Below are positions 10,108 to 22,870 of a DNA stretch of 64,000 nt, piece after piece. The position numbers and the translations under genes were made by a program. Below the pieces are notes generated by a model. The model saw nothing but the letters and a program-made list of their open reading frames with translations. It searched no databases and was not told the origin of the DNA. The stretch's first letter is position 1. Every line of letters starts with the position of its first letter. Source of the stretch: Adiantum capillus-veneris (Eukaryota; Streptophyta; Polypodiopsida; Polypodiales; Pteridaceae); contig CM043942.1 in assembly GCA_014529385.2 (NCBI GenBank), positions 112,684,141 to 112,748,140 on the forward strand, given 5' to 3'.

Positions 10108-10941
10108 AACCAAATCAATGCTCAGTGGCATCAACAATCCCTACCATACCCACTAATCAAAGTGGAGCTACTACAGGTAAAGGAAAGACTATACAAGGAT
10201 ATGCAAGTAGAAGGCTCAAAGGATATCCACCCCGAGTGGAGAAAGAACTGGTTGAACAAGAATTCAAGATATCTAATTCTATTCACAAGAGCACCTGCAG
10301 CCCTACAAAAAGACCCTACATTCTTTCATGTATCAAGAGTAAGGACATGGCAGGCGTACGATGCATTCAAAAAGAAGAGGCCAACATGGCTGAATTACCC
10401 ACGACTACCAACTCCAGAGCAGGGACCAACAACGAAAGAATACATGGTGAAAACCTTAACAAGCGTCATTACCTTCTTCAAGAGCCTTCTTGACCTCTCC
10501 TGTGCAATGCTGTGCAAGATTTGCAGAATGCTGCTCACCTGCATTTAAACTTTTTATGAGCCTAATCAAGCAGGAGCACCATGGATGTCTTTTCTCGAAG
10601 GCAATAAAGGTCTATGTTATGACTTAAGTGGACAACCTTTAGAAGAAGTCCTTTACGGTTTCTACACTAGATGCATGTTTTTGTCCTCTAGCAATATGTT
10701 TGCATTTAAAGAAGCATTCTATCTAGGTTTCTTCACTTGGAAAATGAAGATATTTGGGCCAGTGATAAGTAATCTTACATCAAGATTTGTTGGCTTTTCA
10801 ACCATTGAACTTAAAAACCAAGTCACCATGCAATTCTTGCAAGTTCTTGACAAAGAAACACAACTTAGATATGAGAAAGCACTACATGCGCTTAAAGACC
10901 ACCTCGCCATCTGTCAACCCGAAGACTACTTCAGTCCATGA
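10108..10941 (+). pseudogene. Unknown LTR-element protein, C-terminal part
   Basis: The frame resumes after the MITE: LIKVELLQVKERLYKDMQVE, EWRKNWLNKNSRYLILFTRA, FHVSRVRTWQAYDAFKKKRP. A stop at about 10548 is followed in frame-compatible fashion by a second open block (10585-10941) with GAPWMSFLEGNKGLCYDLSG, EVLYGFYTRCMFLSSSNMFA, FVGFSTIELKNQVTMQFLQV and a final PEDYFSP stop. The gene ends 40 bases before an LTR, the position of a 3' ORF such as the env-like ORFs of some gypsy elements, but no transmembrane or signal segment is evident. It could equally be a gag-like protein of a non-autonomous element. Confidence 0.5.
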
Positions 10942-10960
10942 AGCTGTGTCAAGGGATGAC

Positions 10961-10980
10961 ATAGTGGAGGAGGGGGGGAA
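10961..10980 (+). promoter_or_regulatory. Polypurine tract
   Basis: GTGGAGGAGGGGGGGAA directly before TGTTAGC; the plus-strand priming site of an LTR element. Confidence 0.7.
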
Positions 10981-11417
10981 TGTTAGCAGCAAGCTAACGA
11001 TAACATTTTTTGGAGCCTTTATTGTAAAAACACTTATTGTTTTGATGAATTGGGGATGTTGTAACTCCTACCTTCCAGATAAATAGTGTAATTGATGAGC
11101 CAGGCTACAAGCTTTCAGATTGTATCAACCTATCTTTAGTTAGAGCTCCCAGATTATTAGTTTTGACCACAAAAACCTTGGCTAAGGTATAAAAGCCAAT
11201 TTTTGTAAGTATTTAAAAGGTTTTTGGATAATCGAAACATAGCGTGAGCTAATGGCACTCACTTCTCTCATTCTCGCGCTTCCTACTCCCTCCCGGTTGT
11301 CATATTGCAGTGTCGTCTGTCGCATTGCAACCACATGTAAAAGCTCCATGCATTGACGTAAGCATTTCATGGTAATGCTAGCTTTTGGCGTTGCCGACCC
11401 GAGGCCTAACTTCATCA
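10981..11417 (+). mobile_element. 3' LTR (437 bp), plus strand
   Basis: Begins TGTTAGCAGCAAGC right after the polypurine tract and ends ACTTCATCA at 11417. A TATA box (GGTATAAAAGCC, TATAAAA at 11188-11194) sits mid-LTR as expected for a U3/R border. The 5' partner was not found in the window, so the age and the true left end of this element are unknown. Confidence 0.65.
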
Positions 11418-12242
11418 TAGGTAATAATTTAAGCTTTAAAATAAAAAAATAGGTATAGGTAGGGTATTAGGGCATCATTGCTAAGCATTTAGATGCATTC
11501 TGGGTCATAAACGACTAGGTCAAAAACTCTCTGCTGTTAATAATTGTGATTTTTTCACTTGACCTAAAGTGAGATTTGAGACCATAAGTGAGATTTGAGA
11601 CCATAAGCATGTGTGCTTAGGTCTTATAAACATGTGCTTGAAGTTTTGTAACGTTTAGATGTCGTTTGATGTTGTAAGGGTCATGATTTGTTTGTCGATT
11701 AACGACTAGCTTTTGGTGATTTCTATCATTTGAGTGTAGCTTGAGATAGATGCAATTTGTTTGTTGTTTTCCAAGATATTGAAAACTTCTTGTAGCCTCT
11801 ATGCACTAGTCAAATTAGCTTTGTCCCATGGATTGACAATTATATTCGTGGTTCTCATTGTGTCTGCAATAAGATAGGAGTGAGGTTAGACACCCGTCCC
11901 ACATATACAAACCAAAAGGTCATGATTTTTGAAGCGCTCTAATTTAAGAAGTGTTAGAAAAACACTGTATAAAAGTGTAACATAAACCAGTAGTTATTAA
12001 GAAGCCTTGGAGCAGCACACTATGCCCAACAGTAGGCTATCAAAAGCCAATAAAGCCACTGAGCCAGAAGTTTGAAATTCGTCAGAAGGCGAAGTAGGCT
12101 GATGAATCATGAAGAAGTCGACCATCAGCAAGAAAGGAGTGTAATCATCTCACCAAACTATGGAGACCTTCTAAAGAATTTAAGTGATGTAACTGCAGAC
12201 ATCAATAACCTGTCTCCGACTACCAGTAGCCTACAAAAATTG
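11418..12242. other. Non-coding, 22-bp tandem duplication
   Basis: No credible gene. AAGTGAGATTTGAGACCAT occurs twice in tandem at about 11569-11608. The TGTTAATAATTGTGATTTTTTC motif at 11534 resembles the palindrome repeats at 6.4 and 7.0 kb. Confidence 0.4.
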
Positions 12243-12459
12243 GGAGATAGTATATGCCATCAAGATTGTTTGGTTTTGCTTCCATGATGTAGGATGGGAG
12301 AAACTCAACCAAAGCAAGCCCTTTACTATCCAAATAAGTTTCCATGAGCTTAGCCTGTTGTCCCTTATCAAGACCAGAGACAGTATTACTCATTACGGTG
12401 GTTAGCAACCAGGGGTCAGAAAAAAGGTTTCTTTCAAAAAGCGAAGGAGCTCTCAATCC
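12243..12459 (-). pseudogene. Exon-like fragment of unknown gene
   Basis: On the minus strand a pyrimidine-rich stretch ending TCGTTCAG (acceptor-like) precedes about 72 open codons: RAPSLFERNLFSDPWLLTTV, MSNTVSGLDKGQQAKLMETY and LALVEFLPSYIMEAKPNNLD. A weak donor-like GTAGGC follows. The amino-acid composition looks like a real protein, unlike its surroundings, but I do not recognise the family and no adjoining exon was found. Confidence 0.25.
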
Positions 12460-14829
<2,370 letters not shown>

Positions 14830-14840
14830 TTACCTAGGGT

Positions 14841-14888
14841 AAGGTCTACCACTTGGTGAGGGAGGTCATCACCAAGTGGTGAGACCTT
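14841..14888. repeat. Short hairpin
   Basis: Arms AAGGTCTACCACTTGGTGA and TCACCAAGTGGTGAGACCTT with a 9-base loop, right after the GA microsatellite. Possibly the end of a small foldback element. Confidence 0.5.
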
Positions 14889-15789
14889 CCCTACACCCAG
14901 TGTGCTATTGCATACTATAAAAAAGTTAAATGATGATCTCCTTGTTGGCTGAGCAGAGAGGCCAAGATTTTTATGTGAGAAAGAGCCTTTGAAATAGTAC
15001 CTTGCAGCTCCTTCAAGGCAAACCCATTGGCTTTGTATTTCTTAAATCAGGTGACACATTGCCTTAAAGGCAATGAAAGAGTTCAAGGATGAGTACATAA
15101 TGAGATACATCATGCCAAGACAAGGTTTTAGTGCTACCTTATGTAGTCAATTACTTTTCCTTTTAACATACTCAATTTGGCCAAGGTTCAGAATGTCTCT
15201 CTTCCAAGAGAATTTAGTGACAAATCTCCCAGTTAGTGGATTGCATTGAAGGGGGCTGGCGGGGGGGGGGGGTGTGGTTGGAGGTTGAGAGAGTAGAGTA
15301 GTTGGAAGTTGTTGCTGCAATATGTATGAGCAAGAGAGGTTGTGGTGGCTTAAAAATAGAGCCACTTGCAGCTAGTGGTAGAGGTGGAAATGAGCGGCAT
15401 CTGGTGGTAGTGAGCAGCACGAGTGGAGGGAAAAAGAAAATCTTGCTCCAAGGCTCGCTTCACCAAGCTTGCATATTATCCTCCCCCGTTTCGTGGTCCT
15501 CACACATATCTACCACATCTTTATCAACCCACATGAGATCAAATGCCTCATACCTCAAGTGGGAAGAATCTATCTCCTAGGTTGTATCTGCATCACAAGA
15601 GAGCTGTTATAGCTGGTCTCACACTCCTTTTTGGATCTTTTATCCATATCTATTGCATCAACCTCATCTGCAAACCTCACTTTCTGGTTTCCCGCACAAA
15701 CCACAGGAACTTAATTAACCATACCTGAGCCCGACAACAAATCTCTCTATTTGGCATCCCAAGCATAGATATAATGTAATTTTTATAGA
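14889..15789. other. Non-coding stretch with G11 run
   Basis: No recognisable gene. A poly-G run lies at about 15261-15271. Confidence 0.4.
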
Positions 15790-16190
15790 AATAATGTAAG
15801 ATAATTTGTAAATCAGCTTAGAAGTTAGTGGGATAGTTTTTAGAGATATATTACAATGTAAAAAACTTGAGATAATTATCTCATAATTAGTCATTTTATT
15901 TTTCTAATTATTATTGCTTAAACTCTTTGTTTTTAGCAAAAAATTAAGTAGAATACTTATTAAATCAATTAAAAATTAGTGAGATAATTTTTAGTGGTAG
16001 ATTACAATGTTAAAAACCTATAATAACTATCTCATAATTATGTAATTAGCTTTACTAGTTAGTAATTAGTTTTACTAGTTACTATGTTTAAAATCTTCTC
16101 AATTTAGCAAAAAAGTAAAGGGGATAATTAGCAAATTCACTTAGAAATTTCTAAGATGATTTATAGAGATATAATACACTGTTAGGAAGC
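15790..16190. repeat. AT-rich tandem repeat, about three units of 160-170 bp
   Basis: Three diverged units share the blocks TTAGTGAGATAATTTTTAG, AGATTACAATGTTAAAAA, ACTATCTCATAATTA and TTTAGCAAAAAAGTAA, starting near 15806, 15966 and 16136. No coding potential. Confidence 0.65.
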
Positions 16191-16439
16191 TAAAAAGTAT
16201 ATATCTTCATCAAATACACTAGGATTGTTATGACACTCAAAAATAATTTGCATCAAGAGTCTCTATCCATCAGTACACAAATCCTCACCTTGCAGAGTAG
16301 ATACGCATCATCTATGGAAAATTTCTTCCATCATTGTAGCTCATCACTCAAAAGAGGAGAATTGAGTGTGAAGTAGCCACACTACTAGCATTGGAGTGAG
16401 AAGGATCCCTCTTTTTGACATGGCTCTACACCATGTATC

Positions 16440-17880
16440 ATGCATCATCATGCTCACATTTACCCTTGAGAGATTCCAAAATCTCACTTCGAAGTTCCAT
16501 GACTAGAAGAGAGTTGATCTCAGGCATGTGATTAAGAGCATCAACTACCACATTATATCGTCCCTTTATGATACTAGAGCTTAATGTCATACTTTTGAAG
16601 GATCTTAGCCCACCTAGATTTTTGACCCTTCAAACTGGTTTTTTTTGTAAACCATTTTATACATCTATGGTCAAACACAACTTCAAATTGAGCACCATAC
16701 AAGTAGTGTTGCCATGACTTCATAGTAGGCACAATTGCATAGAAATTGCCTTCATACGTATAATAAATTTTTTGTGTTGAATCGAGTTTCTTGCTTTCAA
16801 AGGCAATTGTTCTACCTTCCTAAAGAAGAACTATCCCAATAGCTTAATTACTAGGATCTATTTCAAGCAGGAACGGTTTCATAGGATCGATAATAGCTTT
16901 AATGGGTGCAGTAGCTAGAACAATATTAAGTGCATTTATTTTTTTTGTTGAGTTTCTCTCCAATGAAATTCTTTACCCTTGTCTTTAATTGGTCTCACAG
17001 GAATAAAAATTTGGGCATAGGTTTTAACAAACCATTGACAAAAACCTACAAAGCCCAAAAATAGCTAGAGCTCTTTCAATTTTTTTGGAGAAGGCCAATT
17101 TTGAATGGAATCCACTTTGGATTTATCCATATGCAGTCTGGAAACAAAGATTACATGCCCCAAATAGTGAATTTTCTCTTTCAAGAAATCACACTTGGTT
17201 TACTTATAAGCATATAATCTGTGTTTCTATTGCAAATCAAATACCTACCTTAGATGTTGTAAGTGCTTTGCTTCAACTGCACTATACACTAAAATATCAC
17301 CAAGAAAGATGCTGACAAACCTGCCCACATATGATTTCAAAATTCAAAACACCATTTATAAGTGTCATGAAAGTAACTAGCACATTGGTTAAGCCAAATG
17401 GCATAACCAAAAACTCATAATTTCCAAACCTTGTTTAAAAAGTGGTTTTCAGTATATCAAAAAGCCAAACTTTCACTTGGCGATACCCTAACCACAAATC
17501 TATTTTGGTAAAACTACAGCCATGTGTAGGTCTATCAAATAGCTCATCCACTCATGGCAACAGCTACTTATTCTTGATAGTAATTGTCTTCAATCCATGA
17601 TAATCTATGCACATGTGCATATTACTATCTTTTTCGTTCACCAACAAAATGGGAGATGCCCTTGGTAAATAACTTGGTTGGTTGAGTAAACCCTCTACTT
17701 CTCACGTAAAATATTTTTTTATAATCATACTTATGTCATACCTAGGAGAAATGGGTATGGTAATCTTTCTCCGGTTCCACCCGCCAACCTTGGAGAGTAT
17801 GGAATGGCCTAATCCAAATAGTGCCTTGATCATAGCACCCAAAAGGAGAATCAAGGCGGATGTGCAAGAATAAATGAAGT
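16440..17880 (-). pseudogene. Ty3/gypsy RT-RNase H pseudogene
   Basis: Heavily broken but readable on the minus strand. RT: LPRASPILLVNEKDSN, MCIDYHGLKTITIKN, SFTKIDLWLGYRQVKV, FLVMPFGLTNVLVTF, then FLGDILVYSAVEA at about 17310-17270, where the usual FFDD aspartate is G. Connection: YLGHVISVSRLHMDKSKV, WPSPKKLKEL, FLGFVGF. RNase H: FLLEIDPSN, FESKKLDSTQKIYYTYEGNF, HYLYGAQFEVVFDH, and the tail DALNHMPEINSLLV. The MCIDYHGL and DALNHMPE blocks place it with chromovirus-like gypsy pols rather than Tat. Upstream, 17880-18060 may be its earlier pol. No LTRs were assigned. Confidence 0.75.
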
Positions 17881-18364
17881 GCACCTATGGTTCCCACAAA
17901 GCCACAGGAACATGGTTTATGTCTCTTCATGTGTTTGTGTTTATCTTTCGACTTCAGAGTGTTCACAATACACCAACAATGTGGACTTGCAAAGGATGAA
18001 GTGCCATCAATGGATTCCTTGCAGCTAAATGGGAGACTGAGGTGGCCAACCACCAGGGAGATAGAATCAAGTGCATGCTATAGTTACTGAGAATGTGGTG
18101 TCTAAGCAAAGCTTTTCAATGGTCTTTCCATATAGAAGATGGAAGCTGATGATGGGAGAATGGGAGGCACTAGACTCTGATGTTGTTGCTAGAGAATCAG
18201 TTGACTTACAAATATGCCTCCACTATGATGTAATGCACGACATTGTAGTGAATAACAACTGGCACCTCTATCACCTTTGCGAGTATCTTAATCTCAAATA
18301 TACCTTGTAAAAACTTGTAACTAATATGGATTTCGCTCCCATTAACACATTGTTACCATATACA

Positions 18365-18570
18365 TGTGGTTATTGATGTGTGTGAACATCTCAATAACCA
18401 CATGTGTGTGAACACACATAGGACCGCCGAGGAATTTTTTACCTCTTTAGAAGGTTTTTCCCCCGTGGATTGTATATACGTCCATCATTATAATGCTATC
18501 TATCTTTTCCATTGCACACTATGTAATACATCCAAGTTGTGTATGCTTTCCTGCAGCCCTAATTCCAACA
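18365..18570 (+). mobile_element. Ty1/copia 5' LTR
   Basis: Matches the 3' LTR at 21420-21613: both contain TGTGTGAACACAC, TAGGAC, ATTGTATATAC and end CCCTAATTCCAACA. TATATA is at 18473. It carries an extra small hairpin (GGTTATTGA...TCAATAACC, 18372-18404) that the 3' LTR lacks. A primer site follows. The flanks ATACA and TACAT overlap by four bases, so the duplication is only approximate. Confidence 0.8.
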
Positions 18571-18572
18571 AT

Positions 18573-18584
18573 TGGTATCAGGGC
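18573..18584 (+). promoter_or_regulatory. Primer binding site (initiator tRNA-Met)
   Basis: TGGTATCAGGGC, one mismatch from the consensus TGGTATCAGAGC, two bases after the LTR end. Confidence 0.8.
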
Positions 18585-18907
18585 AGGTTGCATCCTCCAG
18601 AGTTTAGTCACTAGATGCTCCAATACACGCATGCTCACTTTCTCCGATATCAATGAGCTTTGGTGAGTGTTTGCAGGTCGACAAAAATTTGCTCAAATTT
18701 TTGGTTCGGGCTCATTTTGGCCTCCACCTCCACTATAGGTAGTACTGTGCAGGCTATCTTGTCATTTTGTGCAAAATTTCTGTCAGTGCCATTTTTTGCA
18801 TAACAAGTTCCTTATAGTCTTCTACAATTTGTGCTATATAGCACATGTTGTTCCCACTTTGTTTCTACTCTTTTTGGGCAATTTTCACATCAAGTGCAAC
18901 ATTTACC

Positions 18908-20090
18908 ATGGCTGACAACAACACAGATGTGTTCAAGATGTTTGTTTTTGAGGACATATTGGATAGGGACAATCACCCTATGTAGGCTTATATGATGCAA
19001 CATGTTCTTATGTCGAAGGGCATCTAGAATATTGTGCAAGGCATTGATGTACGTCCTGGTTCTGAGGATGTAGGCGACGTTCAGGATATTGTAGGTTTGC
19101 TGCAAGGATTGCTGCTATTGGAGTTGTTTTGCCTACAGTTAAGCAAGCTCGTTGGGATGTAAAGGATGCGCACAATCATGCATTGATTTCCTTTTCTGTG
19201 AAGTGCACTATTACTCCCCACATTTGTTTATCAAAATCTGCTAAACAGGCTTGGGATATTCTGGCTGGTCTTTATACAAGTCGCAATGAGGCTAAAATTG
19301 CATTGCTGCGTAAAGAGCTGGAATCGAAGATTATGCATGAGGAAGATGATATGGAACTTTCCTTGCTGGTGTCAAGGATATCAATGAGCAACTTATTTTT
19401 GTAGGTGAAGTAATTTTAGACAGCTCCCTTGTGTAGATTGCTCTTGATGCCTTGCCAAATTCTTACCAGAATTTTGCTAGTACTTTGAGACTTATGACCC
19501 AAGGAAATCCTGAAGTTGTCAAGTTTGATGCATTGTACACATTGCTATTGCAAGAGTTTCTTTCCAAAAAAGTAGGACTAGATAGCATGCAGTTGAATAG
19601 GCCTTTATTGCTGCTCAAAGAAAAGGGGTGGTAATAGTAATGAAACCACTTCTCATGGTTCTTCTGTGAGTGGAAAATCACGTGTTCCTAATGCTTCTGT
19701 TGGTAGCAATTCGTCTGGAAATTTTGGTGATAAGGGCAAAAAGAAGATGCATTGCCATTATTACAAATCTAATGATCACTTGATCAAGCAGTGTCCTAAG
19801 TTGAAAGCAAAAGAGGCAAAGAAGAAAGAGGGTTGTTCCACTTCAAATGCTGGTTCCACTACAAATGCAGCTACTGTTGAGTCTTCTTGGAAAGGAGATT
19901 GTGATGCTGATGTTGATACAAAATGGGATTTTAGGGCAGAGTGTACCTATAATCCTGCTATCCATGATGCATGCATGTCAATTGCTACAGATTCACATGT
20001 GTGGTATTTTGACATTGATTCTACAAGTCGCACATTACCTCACATCGTGATTTGTTCACCTCTCTTGAGTCTGTCCCGCATGGAAATTTA
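18908..20090 (+). pseudogene. Ty1/copia gag and protease remnant
   Basis: Starts MADNNTDVFKMFVFEDILDR with stops at 18985 and 19024 and a shift near 19085. It continues with a UBN2-like gag region: VKDAHNHALISFSVKCTITP, AWDILAGLYTSRNEAKIALL, ALPNSYQNFASTLR. The zinc knuckle reads CHYYKSNDHLIKQC, so the second cysteine of CX2CX4HX4C is Y. The protease region begins HVWYFDIDSTSR, where the usual DSGAS is DSTS. Both changes should abolish function. It lies 340 bp after the primer site, as expected for gag. Confidence 0.8.
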
Positions 20091-20097
20091 GTTACTT

Positions 20098-20742
20098 GTG
20101 CCAAACAATGCCTCTTATCTAATTCAAGGAGTTGAAGACATTGTGCTTACTACTACAAATGGCAATTCTTTTACAATTGTTGATGCACTTTATGTACATG
20201 GGATCAAGAAGAATTTGTTGTCTATCTCTGCACTTGTTAGACTTGGTCTTGTAGTCAAATTTGTGGATGACAGATGTACTATACATGATCTCAGTTCCGG
20301 TGATAAAATTATTGCATCTGGCATTTTATGTCGAGGGCTGTATAAGCTCACTTTGTATGACAAGTGTGGGAAGAATTTTGCAAATACATTTATGGATTCA
20401 AAGGCTATTTTATATGAAAAACTTTGGCATACATGTTTTGGTCATCTGAATTTTTCCAGTTTGCTACATTTGCAAAAATCTGATATGTTGCATCATTACT
20501 TGGGTATACAGTTTAAGCAGTGTGATGGTGGTATTGCCTTGTGTCAGAAAAGTTACATAGAGACATTGCTATGTAAGTTTGGACTTGAGGATTGCAAACC
20601 TATTTCCACTCCCATGAAAACAGGTTTGAAATTGAATCTTCATGATGCTAGTGATCCTGCCAGTTTCACTCTTTACCAAATTGACGTTGGATGCCTTATT
20701 TATGTCTACAACACTAGGTCGGATATTCAGTTTGCATTCTAG
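20098..20742 (+). pseudogene. Ty1/copia protease/pre-integrase fused in frame to RT C-terminus
   Basis: A 214-codon open stretch. The first 130 codons are protease C-terminal and pre-integrase sequence (LYVHGIKKNLLSISALVRLG, GRGLYKL-like, LWHTCFGHLNFSSLLHLQKS). At about 20490 it passes without a break to HHYLGIQFKQCDGGIALCQK, SYIETLLCKFGLEDCKPIST, which is the C-terminal part of a copia RT. The whole integrase and the RT palm with YVDD are therefore deleted, with the frame retained. The element is non-autonomous. Confidence 0.8.
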
Positions 20743-21350
20743 AAGGTCAATAGATTTATGCATAGCCGAGGGTCTAAGCATTGTGCAGGCTGTCAAGCGG
20801 ATCTTTAGCTACTTGAGTGGCACTTTACATCTTGGGTTGTTTTATCGCAAGGGGAGATCAATACTGCTAAATTGACATGCTTTTTCAGAGTCAAATTGGG
20901 CTAGTTGTTTTGACACATGAGTGTCCACAAGTGGTTTTTTTTGCATGCTTGGTAGCTCATGCATATTATGGTTGAGGAAGAATCAAACTATTGTGTCCAC
21001 TTCGAGCTGTGAGGCTAAGTACAGAGCAATATTCACAGCTATGGTTGAGTGTGTATGGATTAGACGCCTTATGGCTAATTTAGGTGTTAGACAGGACACT
21101 GTCAACATTATCTACACGGACAGTCAGAGCACATTTGGCAGTTGCGAGGAACCCAATTTTTCATGCTCATACAAAACACATTGAGGTGCATTACCACTAT
21201 GTCAGGGAGAGGCTCTCAGCAGGAGAGATCAACTTGGCTTATGTGCCAACACAAGACAACCTTGCAGATCTCACAAAGGCATTGTCTTGTCAGAAGTTCG
21301 AATGTTTCCACAAAGCTTTGGGCTTACTCCCCTTTGTGGACTGTTCATGT
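20743..21350 (+). pseudogene. Ty1/copia RNase H remnant
   Basis: Continues the fused frame with stops and shifts: VKRIFSYLSGTLHLGLFYRK, TSGFFCMLGSSCILWLRKNQ, TIVSTSSCEAKYRAIFTAMV, ECVWIRRLM, IIYTDSQS (catalytic D), then in the next frame HTKHIEVHYHYVRERLSAGE and PTQDNLADLTKAL, the canonical copia C-terminus. It ends shortly before the polypurine tract. Confidence 0.8.
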
Positions 21351-21419
21351 CCTCAAGTCATGGCACTTTTCTTTACTCTATGTGCTAGCTCTCATTCACC
21401 CATCACTCCAGAGGGGATT

Positions 21420-21613
21420 TGTTAGTGATATGTGTGAACACACTTAGGACTACTGGAGCATGTTTTCCCTCTTTAGGATGTGTTTTTTCCACGTACATTG
21501 TATATACACCCATCATTCTAGGGCTATCTAGAAATACACTCTCGGTTGTGTGCATTAATCTTCCTTCGTCTTCTCCAAGCTCTGGTTGTTTTCCTACAAC
21601 CCTAATTCCAACA
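21420..21613 (+). mobile_element. Ty1/copia 3' LTR with PPT
   Basis: TGTTAGTGATATGTGTGAAC ... CCTAATTCCAACA, preceded by the polypurine run CCAGAGGGGATT (21408-21419). It pairs with 18365-18570. The complete element is 3.25 kb. Confidence 0.8.
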
Positions 21614-21787
21614 TACATGCAGGGTTTTAAATCTTGTTTCTGTGCATACTCAAGTTTTTGATTGAAATGTGAAATTTCTTTAATGTGGAGCACAAATGTT
21701 TTCAATGTTGGTGTCTTTCAATGCTTTGTCACATGATGTTGTTTAAAATTACAGTTTTAAGTTATTTTGACGTTAATTTTAAGTGCT

Positions 21788-22420
21788 TTTTAAAAAGTGA
21801 CCTTGGGTATATAAGTGACTTTTTCGGTTTTAAACTTCATTTCTCACATTCAAAAACTCTAAGTCTAAGCTCTCTTTGCATCTTCTTTGCGAACTAACCC
21901 ATGGCAACGTCTTGATGCACTTCTCACACAACTAGAAAAGGTAGGACTTGCGGATTGAGCACATAAACTACTCAATGTGTTCGAGTGGACAATTGACATG
22001 TAGGCCACTGCCAACCTTCATGCAGAGGCATTCAAAAGATTTCTTAACTACATGGCACATCACATGGAAGAGTATGGCATAGTCTTTGAGAGATCCGACA
22101 TGGTGTGGCTGCTAGTGAATTTCCTCAAACATTTTTATGCGGCTACCAAAAAATTTCGCTTTCGCTTGTTGAGGTTTATTAAAGGCCTCACAGAAGGGGA
22201 CTACAAGACAAAGGATGAGGATGATCTCATAGATTTGGGTATGGGTGCACAGGTACCCAATTCATTTCTTGGGACATGGTTCTGGCCTTACTTGTGTTTG
22301 AGGTCATGGATAAAGGGGGGGGGGGGGAGATTCAACCAAAGACCACCTGTGACCATTGTGGAGGAATCAAATGAATTTATCTATGGTACTCATCCTCTTG
22401 CAAGAGCTCAGCTCCACTGA
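21788..22420 (+). pseudogene. Gag-like remnant with upstream TATA box
   Basis: GGGTATATAAGTGAC at about 21807 is followed by a leader and a broken frame: WQRLDALLTQLEKVGLAD, NLHAEAFKRFLNYMAHHMEE, VWLLVNFLKHFYAATKKFRF, RLLRFIKGLTEGDYKTKDED. The clean block is 22052-22420. I infer an LTR-element or other TE protein but recognise no domain. A 13-base G run lies at 22315-22327. Confidence 0.35.
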
Positions 22421-22539
22421 GAAGGAAAATCAGATGATAGAGGGAGATGACGCACTGTAGGAAGTCCCATACCTCCAAATTCTCACTTTACAGTAGTGGT
22501 GTGGATGATCGTCACATTTTGTTCCTTGACAACATTGCC

Positions 22540-22870
22540 AAAAGACTAGGACTCATAGAAGATGAGTAACTCGTAGTGCTTGCTATCTAAGCCGGCACGA
22601 AGGATCCCAATGGAAAGGAAGAGAAAGTCAAATTTCAAATTGGCTTTGAAGACCAAGATCTCCCAGCAAGCCTCTCTTTCCTCCCCAATGAAAACAAACA
22701 AAGGTTGGTGCAAACGGTGGTAAGTAATTTTACGAAAGCGTCTCAAAAGCGCTTTCCATTCACACAAACCACTGAACGTTATGGGTAGAGATGATTTCTC
22801 TAGCATCGATCTTACAAAGAAAAATCTTGAAGAGAAGGATGAAGAAACTGAGGTAAATATATCTTAACCT
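22540..22870 (+). pseudogene. Short broken coding remnant
   Basis: The frame around 22615-22865 reads GKEEKVKFQIGFEDQDLPA, SLSFLPNENKQRLVQTVVS, RDDFSSIDLTKKNLEEKDEE with stops. It may be a later part of the preceding remnant. Unrecognised. Confidence 0.25.

Noticed and set aside
17742-18053. 103-codon minus-strand frame before the gypsy RT
   Set aside because: No protease or gag motif could be confirmed; it may be upstream pol but support is too weak to name.
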